From contig CAZTZN010000004.1 in assembly GCA_964617715.1 (NCBI GenBank), positions 1 through 64,000 of the forward strand: DNA of 64,000 nt, given 5' to 3'. Positions within the stretch are counted from its first letter, which is position 1. Each line of letters starts with the position of its first letter. The notes beneath the pieces are model-generated. The model ran no database searches and was not told where the DNA came from. It worked only from the letters and a program-made list of their open reading frames with translations. Source of the DNA: JALGVA01 sp964617715 (GTDB lineage: Bacteria; Armatimonadota; Zipacnadia; Zipacnadales; UBA5352). Shown piece after piece: positions 37,247-46,069 of the stretch. The position numbers and the translations under genes were made by a program.

Positions 37247-37397
37247 AGGACACGTGGCGCCGCCGGGAGATGGCGGACAAGCACGGCCTCGGGCGTTCCA
37301 CACGCGCGGGTGCCCGGGGCCGTGAGGTGTTGCTTGATGTTCGTGCTCCCACGCACTTTCAGCCCGGTCTGAACAGCCGAGTCAGGAGGGAACGCTC

Positions 37398-38585
37398 ATG
37401 CTCGCGTTCCGACACTGGTCGTCATTGATCGCTCGCCTGTCGATGTGTGCCCTGCTGCTTGCCGCCGGATGTACGCGCCAATCCGTGGTCGAGCCGCCCC
37501 TGGTGGCGGCGGCCGCGGGGGCCGCAGAAGCTGCCCCTGAGGTCAAGGGCGAACTCTCGTCGATCGGCGAGGGCGAGGACCAGATCTGGCTGCTGCATCT
37601 GTGGGGCAGCCCGTATGACATGGGCTACGCGCATGGTGTGCTGTGCGGCGAGCAGGTCCGGAGCTTCTATGAACAACTCATAGCCGCGGCCGAGCGGTTC
37701 GGAGCCAACACGGCGCTGCTGGACGCGGCCTGGGCGCAGATGCAGCCGTACGCGCCGCAACGCTACCTCGAGGAGATGCAGGGTCTCGCGGATGGTGCGG
37801 GCATTGACCTGGCGATGATCCAGCGCGCTCACGCCATCCCCGACCTGTCGGAGTTCCACTGCACCTTCTTCGCCGCATGGGGGGATGCCACCAGCGACGG
37901 GCACTTGCATCAGATCCGGGCGCTGGACTACGAGATGAACGCGGGCATCCAGAACGTGCCCGCGCTGATCGTGTGCGAGCCCGAGGGGCACAACGCCTTC
38001 GTCAGCATCGGCTGGCTGGGCTTTGTCGGCTGCGTGTCGGGCATGAGCGCCGAGCACATCGCCCTCAGTGAGATAGGCGAGCACTTCGGGGACGACGTGG
38101 AGACCCTCGCGGGGGAACCGATGCCCTTTGTGATGCGGCGCGTGCTCGAAGAAGCCGATACCATGCAGCAGGCGATCGAGATCATCCGGGAGACCACGCG
38201 CACAAGCTCGTACCTGTACTGCGTGAGTGACGCCAAGATCCCGGATGCCCGCGGCCTGCGCACCAGCCACGAGTTCTGCGAGGTCTGGGCGCCTGACGAC
38301 TACGGCGAGCTGGCCCTGCCCAACGTGGTCGCCTGGTCGATGGGCGAGGAGAGCGAGTGGGACCGCAGGCTGTACGAGGTGCTCAAGCCGCTGGTCGGAC
38401 AGATCAACGAGACCACGGGCATGGAGACGGTCATGCGCGAGATGGGCACGGGCAACCTGCACGCGATCCACTACGATGTGACCGATCTGGAGCTGTGGGT
38501 CGCGAACGCCACGCCGGGCCCGGATCCCAAGCCCGCCTACGATCAGCAGTTCGTGCACTTCGATCTGGCCGCGTTCCTCGAGTGA
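37398..38585 (+). CDS. C45-family (acyltransferase-like) lipoprotein
   Basis: 395 residues with a lipoprotein-type signal ending LLAAGC (Cys25). The body matches C45 autoproteolytic acyltransferase/hydrolase-like proteins: 'WGSPYDMGYAHGVLCGEQVRSFYEQL' (about 69-94), 'RYLEEMQGLADGAGIDLAMIQRAHAIPDL', then 'FHCTFFAAWG', whose Cys155 is the likely nucleophile, followed by 'LHQIRALDYE'. The family includes isopenicillin N acyltransferase-like enzymes and amide hydrolases; the substrate here is unknown. If lipid-anchored it works at the cell surface or in the periplasm. It has its own 151-bp upstream region, with AGGAGGGA before the ATG. The nucleophile assignment is by position only. Confidence 0.75.
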   Translation: MLAFRHWSSLIARLSMCALLLAAGCTRQSVVEPPLVAAAAGAAEAAPEVKGELSSIGEGEDQIWLLHLWGSPYDMGYAHGVLCGEQVRSFYEQLIAAAERFGANTALLDAAWAQMQPYAPQRYLEEMQGLADGAGIDLAMIQRAHAIPDLSEFHCTFFAAWGDATSDGHLHQIRALDYEMNAGIQNVPALIVCEPEGHNAFVSIGWLGFVGCVSGMSAEHIALSEIGEHFGDDVETLAGEPMPFVMRRVLEEADTMQQAIEIIRETTRTSSYLYCVSDAKIPDARGLRTSHEFCEVWAPDDYGELALPNVVAWSMGEESEWDRRLYEVLKPLVGQINETTGMETVMREMGTGNLHAIHYDVTDLELWVANATPGPDPKPAYDQQFVHFDLAAFLE

Positions 38586-38838
38586 CCCAGCGCCGTGGCT
38601 CCGCCGCCTTCCGGAGCGGAGCCCTACCGCATCGTTGACACCCACGGGCCGGGGCCGCGAATGAGCGCTCGGCGGGCCTCTGGGCCCCGGGCCCGGCCGG
38701 TGGGGACGACTTCAGCAGATGGTGCGCACGCTTGTCCCCCTGCGGGCGCCCCTCAGAACTCCCCCAAGTCACATGCGTGCGGCTGTGAGCGCGTGCCGGT
38801 GGCCATGTGGCAGTCATGCATGGCGCACCTCGGCGGCG

Positions 38839-39855
38839 CTACACCAGCTCGTCAATGGGCGTGAGCAGCGAGTAATCGCAGGTGGTGGACATCGCGTGCT
38901 GGTCGATCTCAATACCCTGCTCGGAGGCGGCGGCCATGGGGGTCAGGCCCGCGACCACCACCAGCCCGACGCGGTCCATGCCCACCGGCAGGTCGAGCAG
39001 CGGCTGGCCCGGGGAGCCCAGCGCCAGCACACCGCCCAGCCCGTGGTCCTTGAGCCGCTCGATGACCTCCAGCGCTTCATTGAGCGCGATCGCGGGGATC
39101 TCGCGGAAGCCTGCGCCGACCATGCCCGAGCCGGTGGTGGCCGCCTGATGCGACGAGGTCAGTCCGGAGTGGATGAAGATGTGCAGCGGGTCGATCGACG
39201 AGCCGGCATAGCTGACCAGCTCGACGAAGCGCAGCGGGCGCGTGTCACGCACTTCCAGCAGCCCGCCATAGATCGAGCTGGCCGGGATGTAGCGATGCAG
39301 CAGCACGCCGTTGAGCGTGACCGAGCACACCGTGCCCACCGCGACCATGCCCTCGGGGACGGGATCTCCCAGCACCTCGCCCTCCTCGGCGATGATCACC
39401 AGGTGGCTCATGCACAGCTCGGCGTCCATGACGGTCTTGGCGCACTCAAGCGCCTGCGGCAGGTCCTCGGCGCGCAGGCGCGAGACGTTGAGGATCACCT
39501 CGCCCTCGCCGGTCTCCACGTCAAAGCTGGTGGCGTAAGCGAGCCGGTCGATACGCGCGGCCACGAAACCGACCTTCTCATGCACCAGCGCGCTGGCCAG
39601 CTCCTCGCGGCCGAGGTCGGTGAGCACCCGCCCGGCGTTGCCCACCGCCAGCGTCAGGCCGCGCTCGTCCATGAACTGCAGGTGGTAGCGCACCTGACGC
39701 TCGCTCAGCTCGATGCCGAGTTTCTGCAGCTCGCGCCCGAGCGCGCGCGCCCCCAGTGGCTTTTCGTAGTCGGACAGCACGCGCAGGATGGCCACCATCT
39801 TGCGGCGCACATCGCGGTCATCGTTCAGAGGCTGCACTGAGGGCGACTGGGCCAT
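38839..39855 (-). CDS. nrpR: NrpR-like transcriptional regulator (wHTH plus DUF128)
   Basis: 338 residues. Residues about 17-80 form a winged helix of the kind found in NrpR and RNase R ('VAILRVLSDYEKPLGARALGRELQKLGIELSERQVRYHLQFMDERGL'); residues about 85-330 are a DUF128 domain ('EVLGDPVPEGMVAVGTVCSVTLNGVLLHRYIPASSIYGGLLEV', 'AGSSIDPLHIFIHSGLTSSH', 'GFREIPAIALNEALEVI'). In methanogenic archaea NrpR represses nitrogen-assimilation genes (glnA, nif) until 2-oxoglutarate binds. Here one DUF128 domain is present. The glnA/glutamate-synthase operon lies about 5 kb away on the same strand, an obvious candidate target. It is monocistronic. Confidence 0.85.
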   Translation of the reverse strand: MAQSPSVQPLNDDRDVRRKMVAILRVLSDYEKPLGARALGRELQKLGIELSERQVRYHLQFMDERGLTLAVGNAGRVLTDLGREELASALVHEKVGFVAARIDRLAYATSFDVETGEGEVILNVSRLRAEDLPQALECAKTVMDAELCMSHLVIIAEEGEVLGDPVPEGMVAVGTVCSVTLNGVLLHRYIPASSIYGGLLEVRDTRPLRFVELVSYAGSSIDPLHIFIHSGLTSSHQAATTGSGMVGAGFREIPAIALNEALEVIERLKDHGLGGVLALGSPGQPLLDLPVGMDRVGLVVVAGLTPMAAASEQGIEIDQHAMSTTCDYSLLTPIDELV

Positions 39856-39885
39856 GGCATCTCTCCGTGTAGACGTTCAAAAACT

Positions 39886-39902
39886 GCTCCCTTGAGGGGA
39901 GC
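39886..39902 (-). promoter_or_regulatory. Palindrome upstream of nrpR
   Basis: GCTCCC-TTGAG-GGGAGC, a 6-bp stem 31-47 bp ahead of the nrpR start codon, next to an A-rich run. The position suits an autoregulatory operator, but no matching site is seen before glnA or the GATase gene, and it does not match the archaeal GGAA-N6-TTCC consensus. Confidence 0.3.
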
Positions 39903-40098
39903 TTGAGCGGCGGAAGGATAAGGCCTCGCGTGGGCGGTGTCAAGCGGTTGCGGATCTGCTGCGCGTGCTCCCGGTCGCCGTCGCGCTCCTACCCGGCGCA
40001 CCATGGGAAGGCGCTCGTGGCCCGAGGTGCTCTGCCTACGGTGCGCTCGCGTGGAAGTGGCCTCGGACGCGGGGAGGAACATCTCCGCAGGCCCCTCG

Positions 40099-41214
40099 TC
40101 AGGGCGCGTCGTAGGCCGCGGCGGCGTCGATCAGGAACCGCGCGAAAACTGGCCCGACGGTCTGGTTGGCAAGCGTGTTGGGGTGCGAGTCGCCGTCGGC
40201 GTGCGAGCCCTCGTAATCCCATTGCAGCATGTTGCGGCGCACCGACCCATCGTCCGGGTGCGCCAGCGCGTCGAACAGGTCGAAGCAGACCACGTTCGGA
40301 TGACCGGCGAGGTAGTCGTCGCTCTTGAGCCAGTCGGCGAAGGCGCGGGCGCGGTCGGCCTCGCTCAAGTTGGTAGCCAGCCGATGCAGCGGCGGCGGCG
40401 ACATGACCACGAACAGCCGATCGGGGCGCGTGTCAAAGAAGTCGCGCATCGCGCGGTACCAGGCCCTGTACTGATTGAGCATGGTCGGACTGGTGATCGC
40501 TGAGGCCGGGAAGCACGACTTGAAGGCGATGACCTGGTGGTTGGCGAGGATCGCGGTGCGCGCGGCGTTGCTCGTGGTCCACAGGGTGTTCAGGCCATCG
40601 GGATCGGTGTTGTCGCCGGGGATGTCGTAGCTCGTGCCGGTCCACACGCCGGCGGCGTCGCGCAGGCCCTCGGAGTTGTAGCCGTGGTCCCAGAACTCGT
40701 ACGCGGTGCTGTTGTCGGTGTTGTACGTGTTGATGACACCGCGCATGTTGCCCTCTTCGATCAGCCCGTTGCCGGTCGAGTGGTGCAGGAAGAACATATT
40801 GGTCAGCTCCCCGGTCGGACCGCCACCCGCCTCGGTGACTGTGATGGTGCAGCGGGCCACCAGCCTGTCGGCGCGCGCCTCGACCGTGGCGCCGCCCACC
40901 GCGGTCGCCTCGAACCGGCAGGTGGCGACGGTCGTGCCCGCCTCGCCGCCGGGGGTGATGGTACCCCCGTCGCCCGTCAGTGTCCACGTCGCCGTGAAGC
41001 CGATGGCGTGGTGGTCCTGATCGTAGCCGGAGACCTGCACCTGGCGCGACTGTCCGACCTGCAAAGTCGCGCGCGCGGGTGAGATAGTGAGCGAGGTCAG
41101 CACCGGGGGCACCGTGCGGGCGCCACTGCAACCGAGTATGCAGGCGACCAGGAGCGCGACAAGTGCCGTGCAGCCACGCGCCGCCGTCACGACATGCCGC
41201 GATGTGCAGTTCAT
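40099..41214 (-). CDS. Big_2-like plus SGNH-type lipoprotein
   Basis: 371 residues from the ATG at 41214 (AGAGG about 8 bases upstream); the open frame extends upstream but runs through the intergenic repeat. A lipoprotein-type signal ends ILGC. Residues about 35-120 form an Ig-like domain of the Big_2 type ('LTSLTISPARATLQVGQSRQVQVSGYDQDHHAIG', 'WTLTGDGGTITPGG', 'ATCRFEATAVGGATVEARA'). The rest resembles an SGNH/GDSL-like esterase fold: 'MFFLHHSTGNGLIEEGN' near its start, 'VIAFKSCFPASAI' and a terminal 'SHADGDSHPN' that could carry the Asp-His pair. Exported and lipid-anchored. It is divergent from the PAP2 gene. A role in deacetylating glycans is an inference. Confidence 0.6.
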   Translation of the reverse strand: MNCTSRHVVTAARGCTALVALLVACILGCSGARTVPPVLTSLTISPARATLQVGQSRQVQVSGYDQDHHAIGFTATWTLTGDGGTITPGGEAGTTVATCRFEATAVGGATVEARADRLVARCTITVTEAGGGPTGELTNMFFLHHSTGNGLIEEGNMRGVINTYNTDNSTAYEFWDHGYNSEGLRDAAGVWTGTSYDIPGDNTDPDGLNTLWTTSNAARTAILANHQVIAFKSCFPASAITSPTMLNQYRAWYRAMRDFFDTRPDRLFVVMSPPPLHRLATNLSEADRARAFADWLKSDDYLAGHPNVVCFDLFDALAHPDDGSVRRNMLQWDYEGSHADGDSHPNTLANQTVGPVFARFLIDAAAAYDAP

Positions 41215-41339
41215 CCGTTGCACCTCTCTGCGCGCCTCACGCGGCCTTCGGCGTCGGTATGATTGTCCGCCGGGCCTCCCGGAACCTGCCCGAATGCGTC
41301 CAACGCCTGCAGGCGGCGGGCGGAGGCGCCCGCCGTGCA

Positions 41340-41408
41340 GTATCGTACCGGACCACGAGCCCCCTGTCCTCGTCTCAGCCCGGTCGCTCACCGACAGCCA
41401 GGATCCAC
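41340..41408. repeat. Dispersed intergenic element, copy B
   Basis: Ungapped match to 25833-25901 at 56 of 69 positions. It lies 126 bp from the minus-strand SGNH lipoprotein start and about 92 bp before the PAP2 start. On the minus strand GTCCGGTACGATACT could include a -10-like TACGAT. A role as promoter, operator or mobile repeat is undecided. Confidence 0.75.
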
Positions 41409-41500
41409 ACCCGGTCGAGTTGACACTATCCGGCGCGATAGGGTATACGGTACCAGGCAGTCACCCACCCGGAGTACGTGGCCACCAGGAGCAGCCCTCC

Positions 41501-42178
41501 ATGTCGCAGAACGTACCTGCACGCCCCACCCGCGCATGGCCCGATCGTCGGCGGCTGACCCTCTGGCTGGCGATTGCCCTCGGGGCGCTGGCGCTGATCG
41601 CACTGTGCATCGTGTTCGTGGATGAGCCCGTGGCGCAGGCCAAGCCTGCGTGGCTCAACAGCATCGGCGTCGAGGTGGTCGAAACTCTCGGCTACTGGGC
41701 GGGAGGATGGCCGTTGGCGCCGTCGCTGCTGGCGGTGGCACTGATCTACGCCGGAGTGCGCTGGCGCCGGCTGCTGCTGAGCTTCGTGGTGGCCTATCTG
41801 ATGCGCACGGCGGCGGTGGAATCGCTGAAGTGGCTCACGGGCCGCCCGCGCCCCCGGCAGATGGATGGCGTGTCGGCGTTCTACGGCCCCAGCGCCGAGT
41901 TTCACTCGTTCCCCTCGGGGCACGCCGCCTTCGGCTTCATGTTCGCGGTGCTGCTCTCCGCCTACTTCCCGCGCTATCGCTGGTTGTGGTACGCGGGCGC
42001 CGTGCTCATCTGCGTCGCGCGGGTGACCTGCGACGCGCACTTCGTGTCCGACGTGATCCTCGGCGGGGTGATCGGTGCGCTCGTCGCGCTGCTGGTACTG
42101 CGCCGGTGGCCGCCCGACGCGCCGGTCGGCGTCGAGTCATCTCGTTTCGCCGGGCACGCCCCTGAGCCCACGCGCTGA
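41501..42178 (+). CDS. PAP2-family phosphatase
   Basis: 225 residues, polytopic membrane protein. The three acid-phosphatase motifs are intact: K-X6-RP as KWLTGRPRP (residues 110-118), PSGH (138-141) and the SRxxxxxHxxxD-like segment with Arg174, His180 and Asp184. The family removes phosphate from lipid phosphates such as undecaprenyl pyrophosphate or phosphatidate at the outer face of the inner membrane. The ATG at 41501 follows AGGAG at 41487-41491. A divergent promoter region with the SGNH lipoprotein contains the dispersed element. A perfect inverted repeat overlaps the stop codon. Confidence 0.9.
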   Translation: MSQNVPARPTRAWPDRRRLTLWLAIALGALALIALCIVFVDEPVAQAKPAWLNSIGVEVVETLGYWAGGWPLAPSLLAVALIYAGVRWRRLLLSFVVAYLMRTAAVESLKWLTGRPRPRQMDGVSAFYGPSAEFHSFPSGHAAFGFMFAVLLSAYFPRYRWLWYAGAVLICVARVTCDAHFVSDVILGGVIGALVALLVLRRWPPDAPVGVESSRFAGHAPEPTR

Positions 42179-42188
42179 TCGTGGGCTC
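42164..42188 (+). terminator. Hairpin overlapping the PAP2 stop codon
   Basis: GAGCCCACG, loop CGCTGAT containing the TGA stop, then CGTGGGCTC: a perfect 9-bp stem. No T run follows, so it may be a Rho-type or RNA-stability element between PAP2 and the sialidase rather than a classical terminator. Confidence 0.35.
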
Positions 42189-42268
42189 GCCCCGGGCGGA
42201 GGTCGGGCGACCGGCCTCGTGGAAGGCCTTTGTGGTCGCCTACCGCAACGTGATGGGGGAGCCCGCCC

Positions 42269-44020
42269 ATGATATACGTCATGGTGTCGATCCTCGCCGC
42301 CCTGCTTGTGTTCGTGTGGGTCGAGCCGGCCGACGCGCAGTCGGCCGACAGGCCCGTCTTTACCCCCCTGGGCGAGGCCACGCGTGATTACGATTTCGGC
42401 TCCCTGACCAGGCTGCCCGATGGCCGCCTGTTCACCTGGTGGGCGGTGGGGAAGAGGTGGCTCAACGAGGAGGACATCGCCGATCCCGACATCCCCCAGC
42501 AGGCGTTGTGCCGATGGTCGGACGACGATGGCCGCACCTGGTCGAGCAAGCAGCTGCTCTTCGAGTTCCCGCGTGTGATCGGTGAGCGTCTGGATGGCCT
42601 GACCATGGTGGACAGCGAGGGCGTGCTGCGTATCTTCGGCATGAATCACCTCGCGCTCAACGTGCAGACCATGGCTCCGGAGGATCAGGACCGCGACATC
42701 TGGCAGTCGGTGTCGCGCGACATGGGGCGCACCTGGTCGCCCTGCGCCGAGATCGACTACGGCCACAGCACGGTCGGATGGCTGAACAACGTCACTGAGC
42801 TGTCTGATGGCCGTATCGTGCTGCCCCTAGCCTATCTGTCGGCCCGCGAAACCGGCAAGTGGATAGCCACCTGCATCTACTCCGATGACCGGGGCGACAC
42901 GTGGCGGCACAGCAGATCACATCTGGTGGTGGACTCCGGGCGCGGGGACCTCGAATCGGGCGCCTGCGAGCCGGTGGTCATCGAACTTGAGCCCGGGCGG
43001 CTGTGGATGCTCATCCGCACACAGACCGGCTGGTTGTACGAGGCGTTCTCGGACGACGGCGGCGAGACCTGGTCGGCGCCGCTGCAGTCGCGCTTCAAGA
43101 GCACCAACTCACCGGCGGGCGTGTTCAAGCTCGACGACGGCCGCATCGTGCTGATGTGGAACAACTGCACCTTCGGCAATCTCGAGGACTTCCGCGGAGA
43201 CCGTTCGGTAGTCGCGGCGGCGATCAGCGCCGATCAGGGCATAACCTGGCACGGCTACCGGGAGATCGCGCGCGCGGTGAGCACGTGGGCGCTGGCCTAC
43301 CCCTTCGCCGCGCAGACCAACCGGGGCGACATCATTACCTACCTGCAGTTCGGCAGCCACCGCCTTCCCCCCTTCGATCCCGACTGGCTGATGGAGGTCG
43401 CCGACGCCGACGACTTCGCGAACGGCATGGATCTGTGGTCGGTGGCCGGCGCCGAGGGCGTCACGGTCGAGGAGCTGCCCGATGCGACCGGTGGGCGCGC
43501 CCTGGTCATGCGCAAGACCGCTCGCGAACGCCGGGCGGCGGTGTCGCGCAACTTCCCCTTCGGCGCGCGCGGGCGCGTTGAGCTGCGCCTGCGTCCGGTC
43601 GAGGGCTGGGGCGGGGCGTCGATCACGCTTACCGACGTCTACTCTCTCCCGCCGTTTGACCGTCCGGGCAGCTTCCGCGTTGAGATACTGGCGGACGGCA
43701 CGCTGATCGCGGTGCAGCCCAACGGGGCGTCGGCTCCCGTCGCGACGGCGCCGGTGGGCGAGTGGTTCACGCTGGCCTTCGAGTGGGACTGCGCTCGACA
43801 TCGTTGCGCGCTGATGCTCGACGGCACGCAGGTCGGTCGGCTGTGGCAGTTGCCGGCCCCGGACCTGGCCAAGTACCCCTCGAACGCGGCGAGCGGGCAG
43901 GCGACGTCCTACGCCCCCGGGATCTGCTACGTCCGGCTGCGGTTGAGCGCCGAGGAGACCGACGAGGCGGGGCTGGTGGTGGATCGGTTCGCGGCCGCGG
44001 TGAGCGCCGACCGGGACTGA
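42269..44020 (+). CDS. Secreted sialidase/BNR-repeat protein with C-terminal jelly roll
   Basis: 583 residues with a signal peptide ('MVSILAALLVFVWVEPADA'). Five Asp-box (S-x-D-x-G-x-T-W) motifs are visible: WSDDDGRTW, SRDMGRTW, YSDDRGDTW, FSDDGGETW and SADQGITW, defining the six-bladed sialidase propeller of exo-alpha-sialidases (residues about 30-370). After that comes a concanavalin-like jelly roll ('ARGRVELRLRPVEGWGGASITLTDV', 'WFTLAFEWDCARHRCALMLDGTQVGRLW'). The propeller fold is certain; a sialic-acid substrate is not, since many environmental members act on other sugars. It converges with the gltB3 gene 28 bp away. Confidence 0.88.
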   Translation: MIYVMVSILAALLVFVWVEPADAQSADRPVFTPLGEATRDYDFGSLTRLPDGRLFTWWAVGKRWLNEEDIADPDIPQQALCRWSDDDGRTWSSKQLLFEFPRVIGERLDGLTMVDSEGVLRIFGMNHLALNVQTMAPEDQDRDIWQSVSRDMGRTWSPCAEIDYGHSTVGWLNNVTELSDGRIVLPLAYLSARETGKWIATCIYSDDRGDTWRHSRSHLVVDSGRGDLESGACEPVVIELEPGRLWMLIRTQTGWLYEAFSDDGGETWSAPLQSRFKSTNSPAGVFKLDDGRIVLMWNNCTFGNLEDFRGDRSVVAAAISADQGITWHGYREIARAVSTWALAYPFAAQTNRGDIITYLQFGSHRLPPFDPDWLMEVADADDFANGMDLWSVAGAEGVTVEELPDATGGRALVMRKTARERRAAVSRNFPFGARGRVELRLRPVEGWGGASITLTDVYSLPPFDRPGSFRVEILADGTLIAVQPNGASAPVATAPVGEWFTLAFEWDCARHRCALMLDGTQVGRLWQLPAPDLAKYPSNAASGQATSYAPGICYVRLRLSAEETDEAGLVVDRFAAAVSADRD

Positions 44021-44048
44021 TGGCGAGCCGCGCTTGCGGCCGCGCGTG

Positions 44049-44780
44049 TCAGTAGGCGTAGAGCTTGCCGTAGGGCCGGGCGCTGCGCGGGTAGAGCTTG
44101 ACGAACTCGTCGGGGGAGAACCGCTCCGGATCGGCGTCGAACCTTCGGCACCAGTGCGCGATGATTTCCGCGAGCGCACTCCACTCGGCCTCGCCGACGC
44201 GGCCGATGCCCACCTCGGCGCCGAGTTGGTGGTCCGCGACGTGGCCCCGGATGAACATGGCGCCCCCATGCATCCCCGTGCCGCAGTAGCGGCCGACCGG
44301 GGAGCCGTCCGCATTGCCGTGATTGAGCACCACAATGACCCCGCCCGCCATGTACTCGCCGAGGTAGTCGCCGGCGGTGGTGCCCACGACCATGACCGGC
44401 AGCTTGCTGTCGTAGGCCTTGCAGTGGATGCCGCAGCGGTATCCCACCTGCCCGCGTACCAGGATCATCCCGCCGCGCATGGAATGCCCGAGGATGTCGC
44501 CTGCGTCGCCGCCGACCACGATACGCCCCGCGTTCATGGTGTTGCCCACGCCATCCTGGACGTTGCCGTTGACGGTGATCCCGGCTCCGTCCATGAACGC
44601 CGCGAGGTCGTTGCCCGGAGTCCCGTTGATAGCGATGGTCACCCCGGCGCGCAGTCCCGCGCCGATGTAGCGCTGGCCCAGCACGTTGTCGAGCACGAAC
44701 TCGCGCTCGCCGGCCTCGACGGCGGCGTGGATGCGCTCGTTCAACTCGCGGTAGTGCAGTCCGTGTGCGTCGATCTTCAT
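44049..44780 (-). CDS. Glutamate synthase GXGXG-domain subunit (GltB3, archaeal type)
   Basis: 243 residues consisting almost entirely of the C-terminal right-handed beta-helix of the glutamate synthase large subunit: repeated G-x-x-G turns such as 'GITVNGNVQDGVGNTMNAGRIVVGGDAGDILGHSMRGGMILVRGQVGYRCGIHCKAY' and 'YCGTGMHGGAMFIRG'. In bacteria this is normally one domain of the ~1500-residue GltB; as a separate gene it is the archaeal arrangement. It is the last gene of the nitrogen operon, and its ATG overlaps the stop of the oxidoreductase gene (ATGA). It is thought to be structural, stabilising the synthase. Confidence 0.93.
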   Translation of the reverse strand: MKIDAHGLHYRELNERIHAAVEAGEREFVLDNVLGQRYIGAGLRAGVTIAINGTPGNDLAAFMDGAGITVNGNVQDGVGNTMNAGRIVVGGDAGDILGHSMRGGMILVRGQVGYRCGIHCKAYDSKLPVMVVGTTAGDYLGEYMAGGVIVVLNHGNADGSPVGRYCGTGMHGGAMFIRGHVADHQLGAEVGIGRVGEAEWSALAEIIAHWCRRFDADPERFSPDEFVKLYPRSARPYGKLYAY

Positions 44781-46069
44781 ACCTCAATCCCCTGGCCGGA
44801 GACGATGTGCTTGCGGTACTCGGCAGGCAGTGAGATCAGCCCGAACTCCTCGGTGAGCAGCATGTGCTTGATGTCCGACACGTCAAGCCGCCGGCGGATC
44901 AGGCCGGTGATGATGCCCGCGCGGTCGATATCATTCACGAACACCGCGCCCACGATGCGGTTGCCGCGCAGCACCACCTTGCGGTAGGTGAAGCTCGCCT
45001 CGTCGAGGTCCACGAGTTGCTCGCAGCCCTCGTCCGGCGGTTCGGTGACGCCGACGGAGATGGTGGGCAGATCGACCACGGTCACCGCGTTCATGACCAG
45101 GCCGCCGTCGAAGTGCTCATCGCCGCCCGCCATGTTGCGCCCCGCGACGGAGCCCTGGCGGAAGGCGTTGGGAAAGATAGCGATGCAGCGCTTCTCCCCC
45201 CCGATCAGCTCACGCGCCTGGGCCACGTCGCCGGCGGCGTAGATGCCCTCGGCCGAGGTGTGCATCCGGTCATCGACGATGATGCCGCGATCGACCTCGA
45301 TGCCGGTGCCCCCGACGATCGCAGTGTCGGGCAGCACGCCGATGGCGAAGATGACCAGCCCGCACTCGACCTCGGAGCCATCTGTGAGCCGCGCCCCGGC
45401 GACGCGTTCGGCGCGTGTGATGATGCTCGCCACGGTCGTCCGGCAGCGCACCTGGACGCCGCTGTCGGCCAGGCGCCGCTGGGCCAGCTTCGATGCGGTG
45501 TCATCGAAGGTGGCGCTGAGCATGCGCCCCGCCAGCTCGACCACCGTGGTGCGCACATCTCGCGCGATCAGCGCCTCGACCGACTTGAGGCCGATGAGCC
45601 CTCCGCCCACCACGACCGCCGAGTCGATGTCGTGCTCGTCGATGAAGGCGCCGATGGCTTCGGCATCGTCCCAGGTGGTGAAGGTGAATACGCCGCGCGC
45701 GCCCACGCCCTGCACGTCGGCGGGAACGATCGGCCGCCCACCCACCGCGATGAGCAGCCGCTCGAAGCCGATGGTCCGGCCGTCGCCGGTCGCCACCGTG
45801 CGCGCCTGCGGATCGACCCGCGTGACCTCCACGCCGAGCATCGGGGTCACGCCCATCTGCTCGTACCAGCCCTCCGACCGGTAGCGCATCTGCTTCTCAC
45901 CGACCTTGCCGCCGAGCAGATAGGTGATCAGCGGGCGCGAGTAGGTGTGTCGAGGCTCCTTCGCGATGAGGGTGATCGCGCCGTCGCGGTCCTCTGCGCG
46001 GATGGCCTCGACCGCGGCGACGGCCGCGACCGAGTTGCCGACTATCAGATACCTGGTCTCACTCGTCAT
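44777..46069 (-). CDS. FAD-dependent pyridine-nucleotide oxidoreductase of the GltS complex
   Basis: 430 residues. N-terminal FAD-binding 'YLIVGNSVAAVAAVEAIR', an NAD(P)-binding 'AVVVGGGLIGLKSVEAL' at about residue 145, and 'TSAEGIYAAGDVAQA' near residue 275 identify a two-dinucleotide-fold reductase of the rubredoxin-reductase/NirB type. The terminal ~100 residues form the dimerisation domain. In the operon it takes the place of GltD and would feed NAD(P)H electrons to the synthase through the polyferredoxin. It begins inside the polyferredoxin gene (11-bp overlap) and ends overlapping gltB3. The longer upstream frame is rejected as it runs across the ferredoxin gene. Confidence 0.88.
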   Translation of the reverse strand: MTSETRYLIVGNSVAAVAAVEAIRAEDRDGAITLIAKEPRHTYSRPLITYLLGGKVGEKQMRYRSEGWYEQMGVTPMLGVEVTRVDPQARTVATGDGRTIGFERLLIAVGGRPIVPADVQGVGARGVFTFTTWDDAEAIGAFIDEHDIDSAVVVGGGLIGLKSVEALIARDVRTTVVELAGRMLSATFDDTASKLAQRRLADSGVQVRCRTTVASIITRAERVAGARLTDGSEVECGLVIFAIGVLPDTAIVGGTGIEVDRGIIVDDRMHTSAEGIYAAGDVAQARELIGGEKRCIAIFPNAFRQGSVAGRNMAGGDEHFDGGLVMNAVTVVDLPTISVGVTEPPDEGCEQLVDLDEASFTYRKVVLRGNRIVGAVFVNDIDRAGIITGLIRRRLDVSDIKHMLLTEEFGLISLPAEYRKHIVSGQGIEV

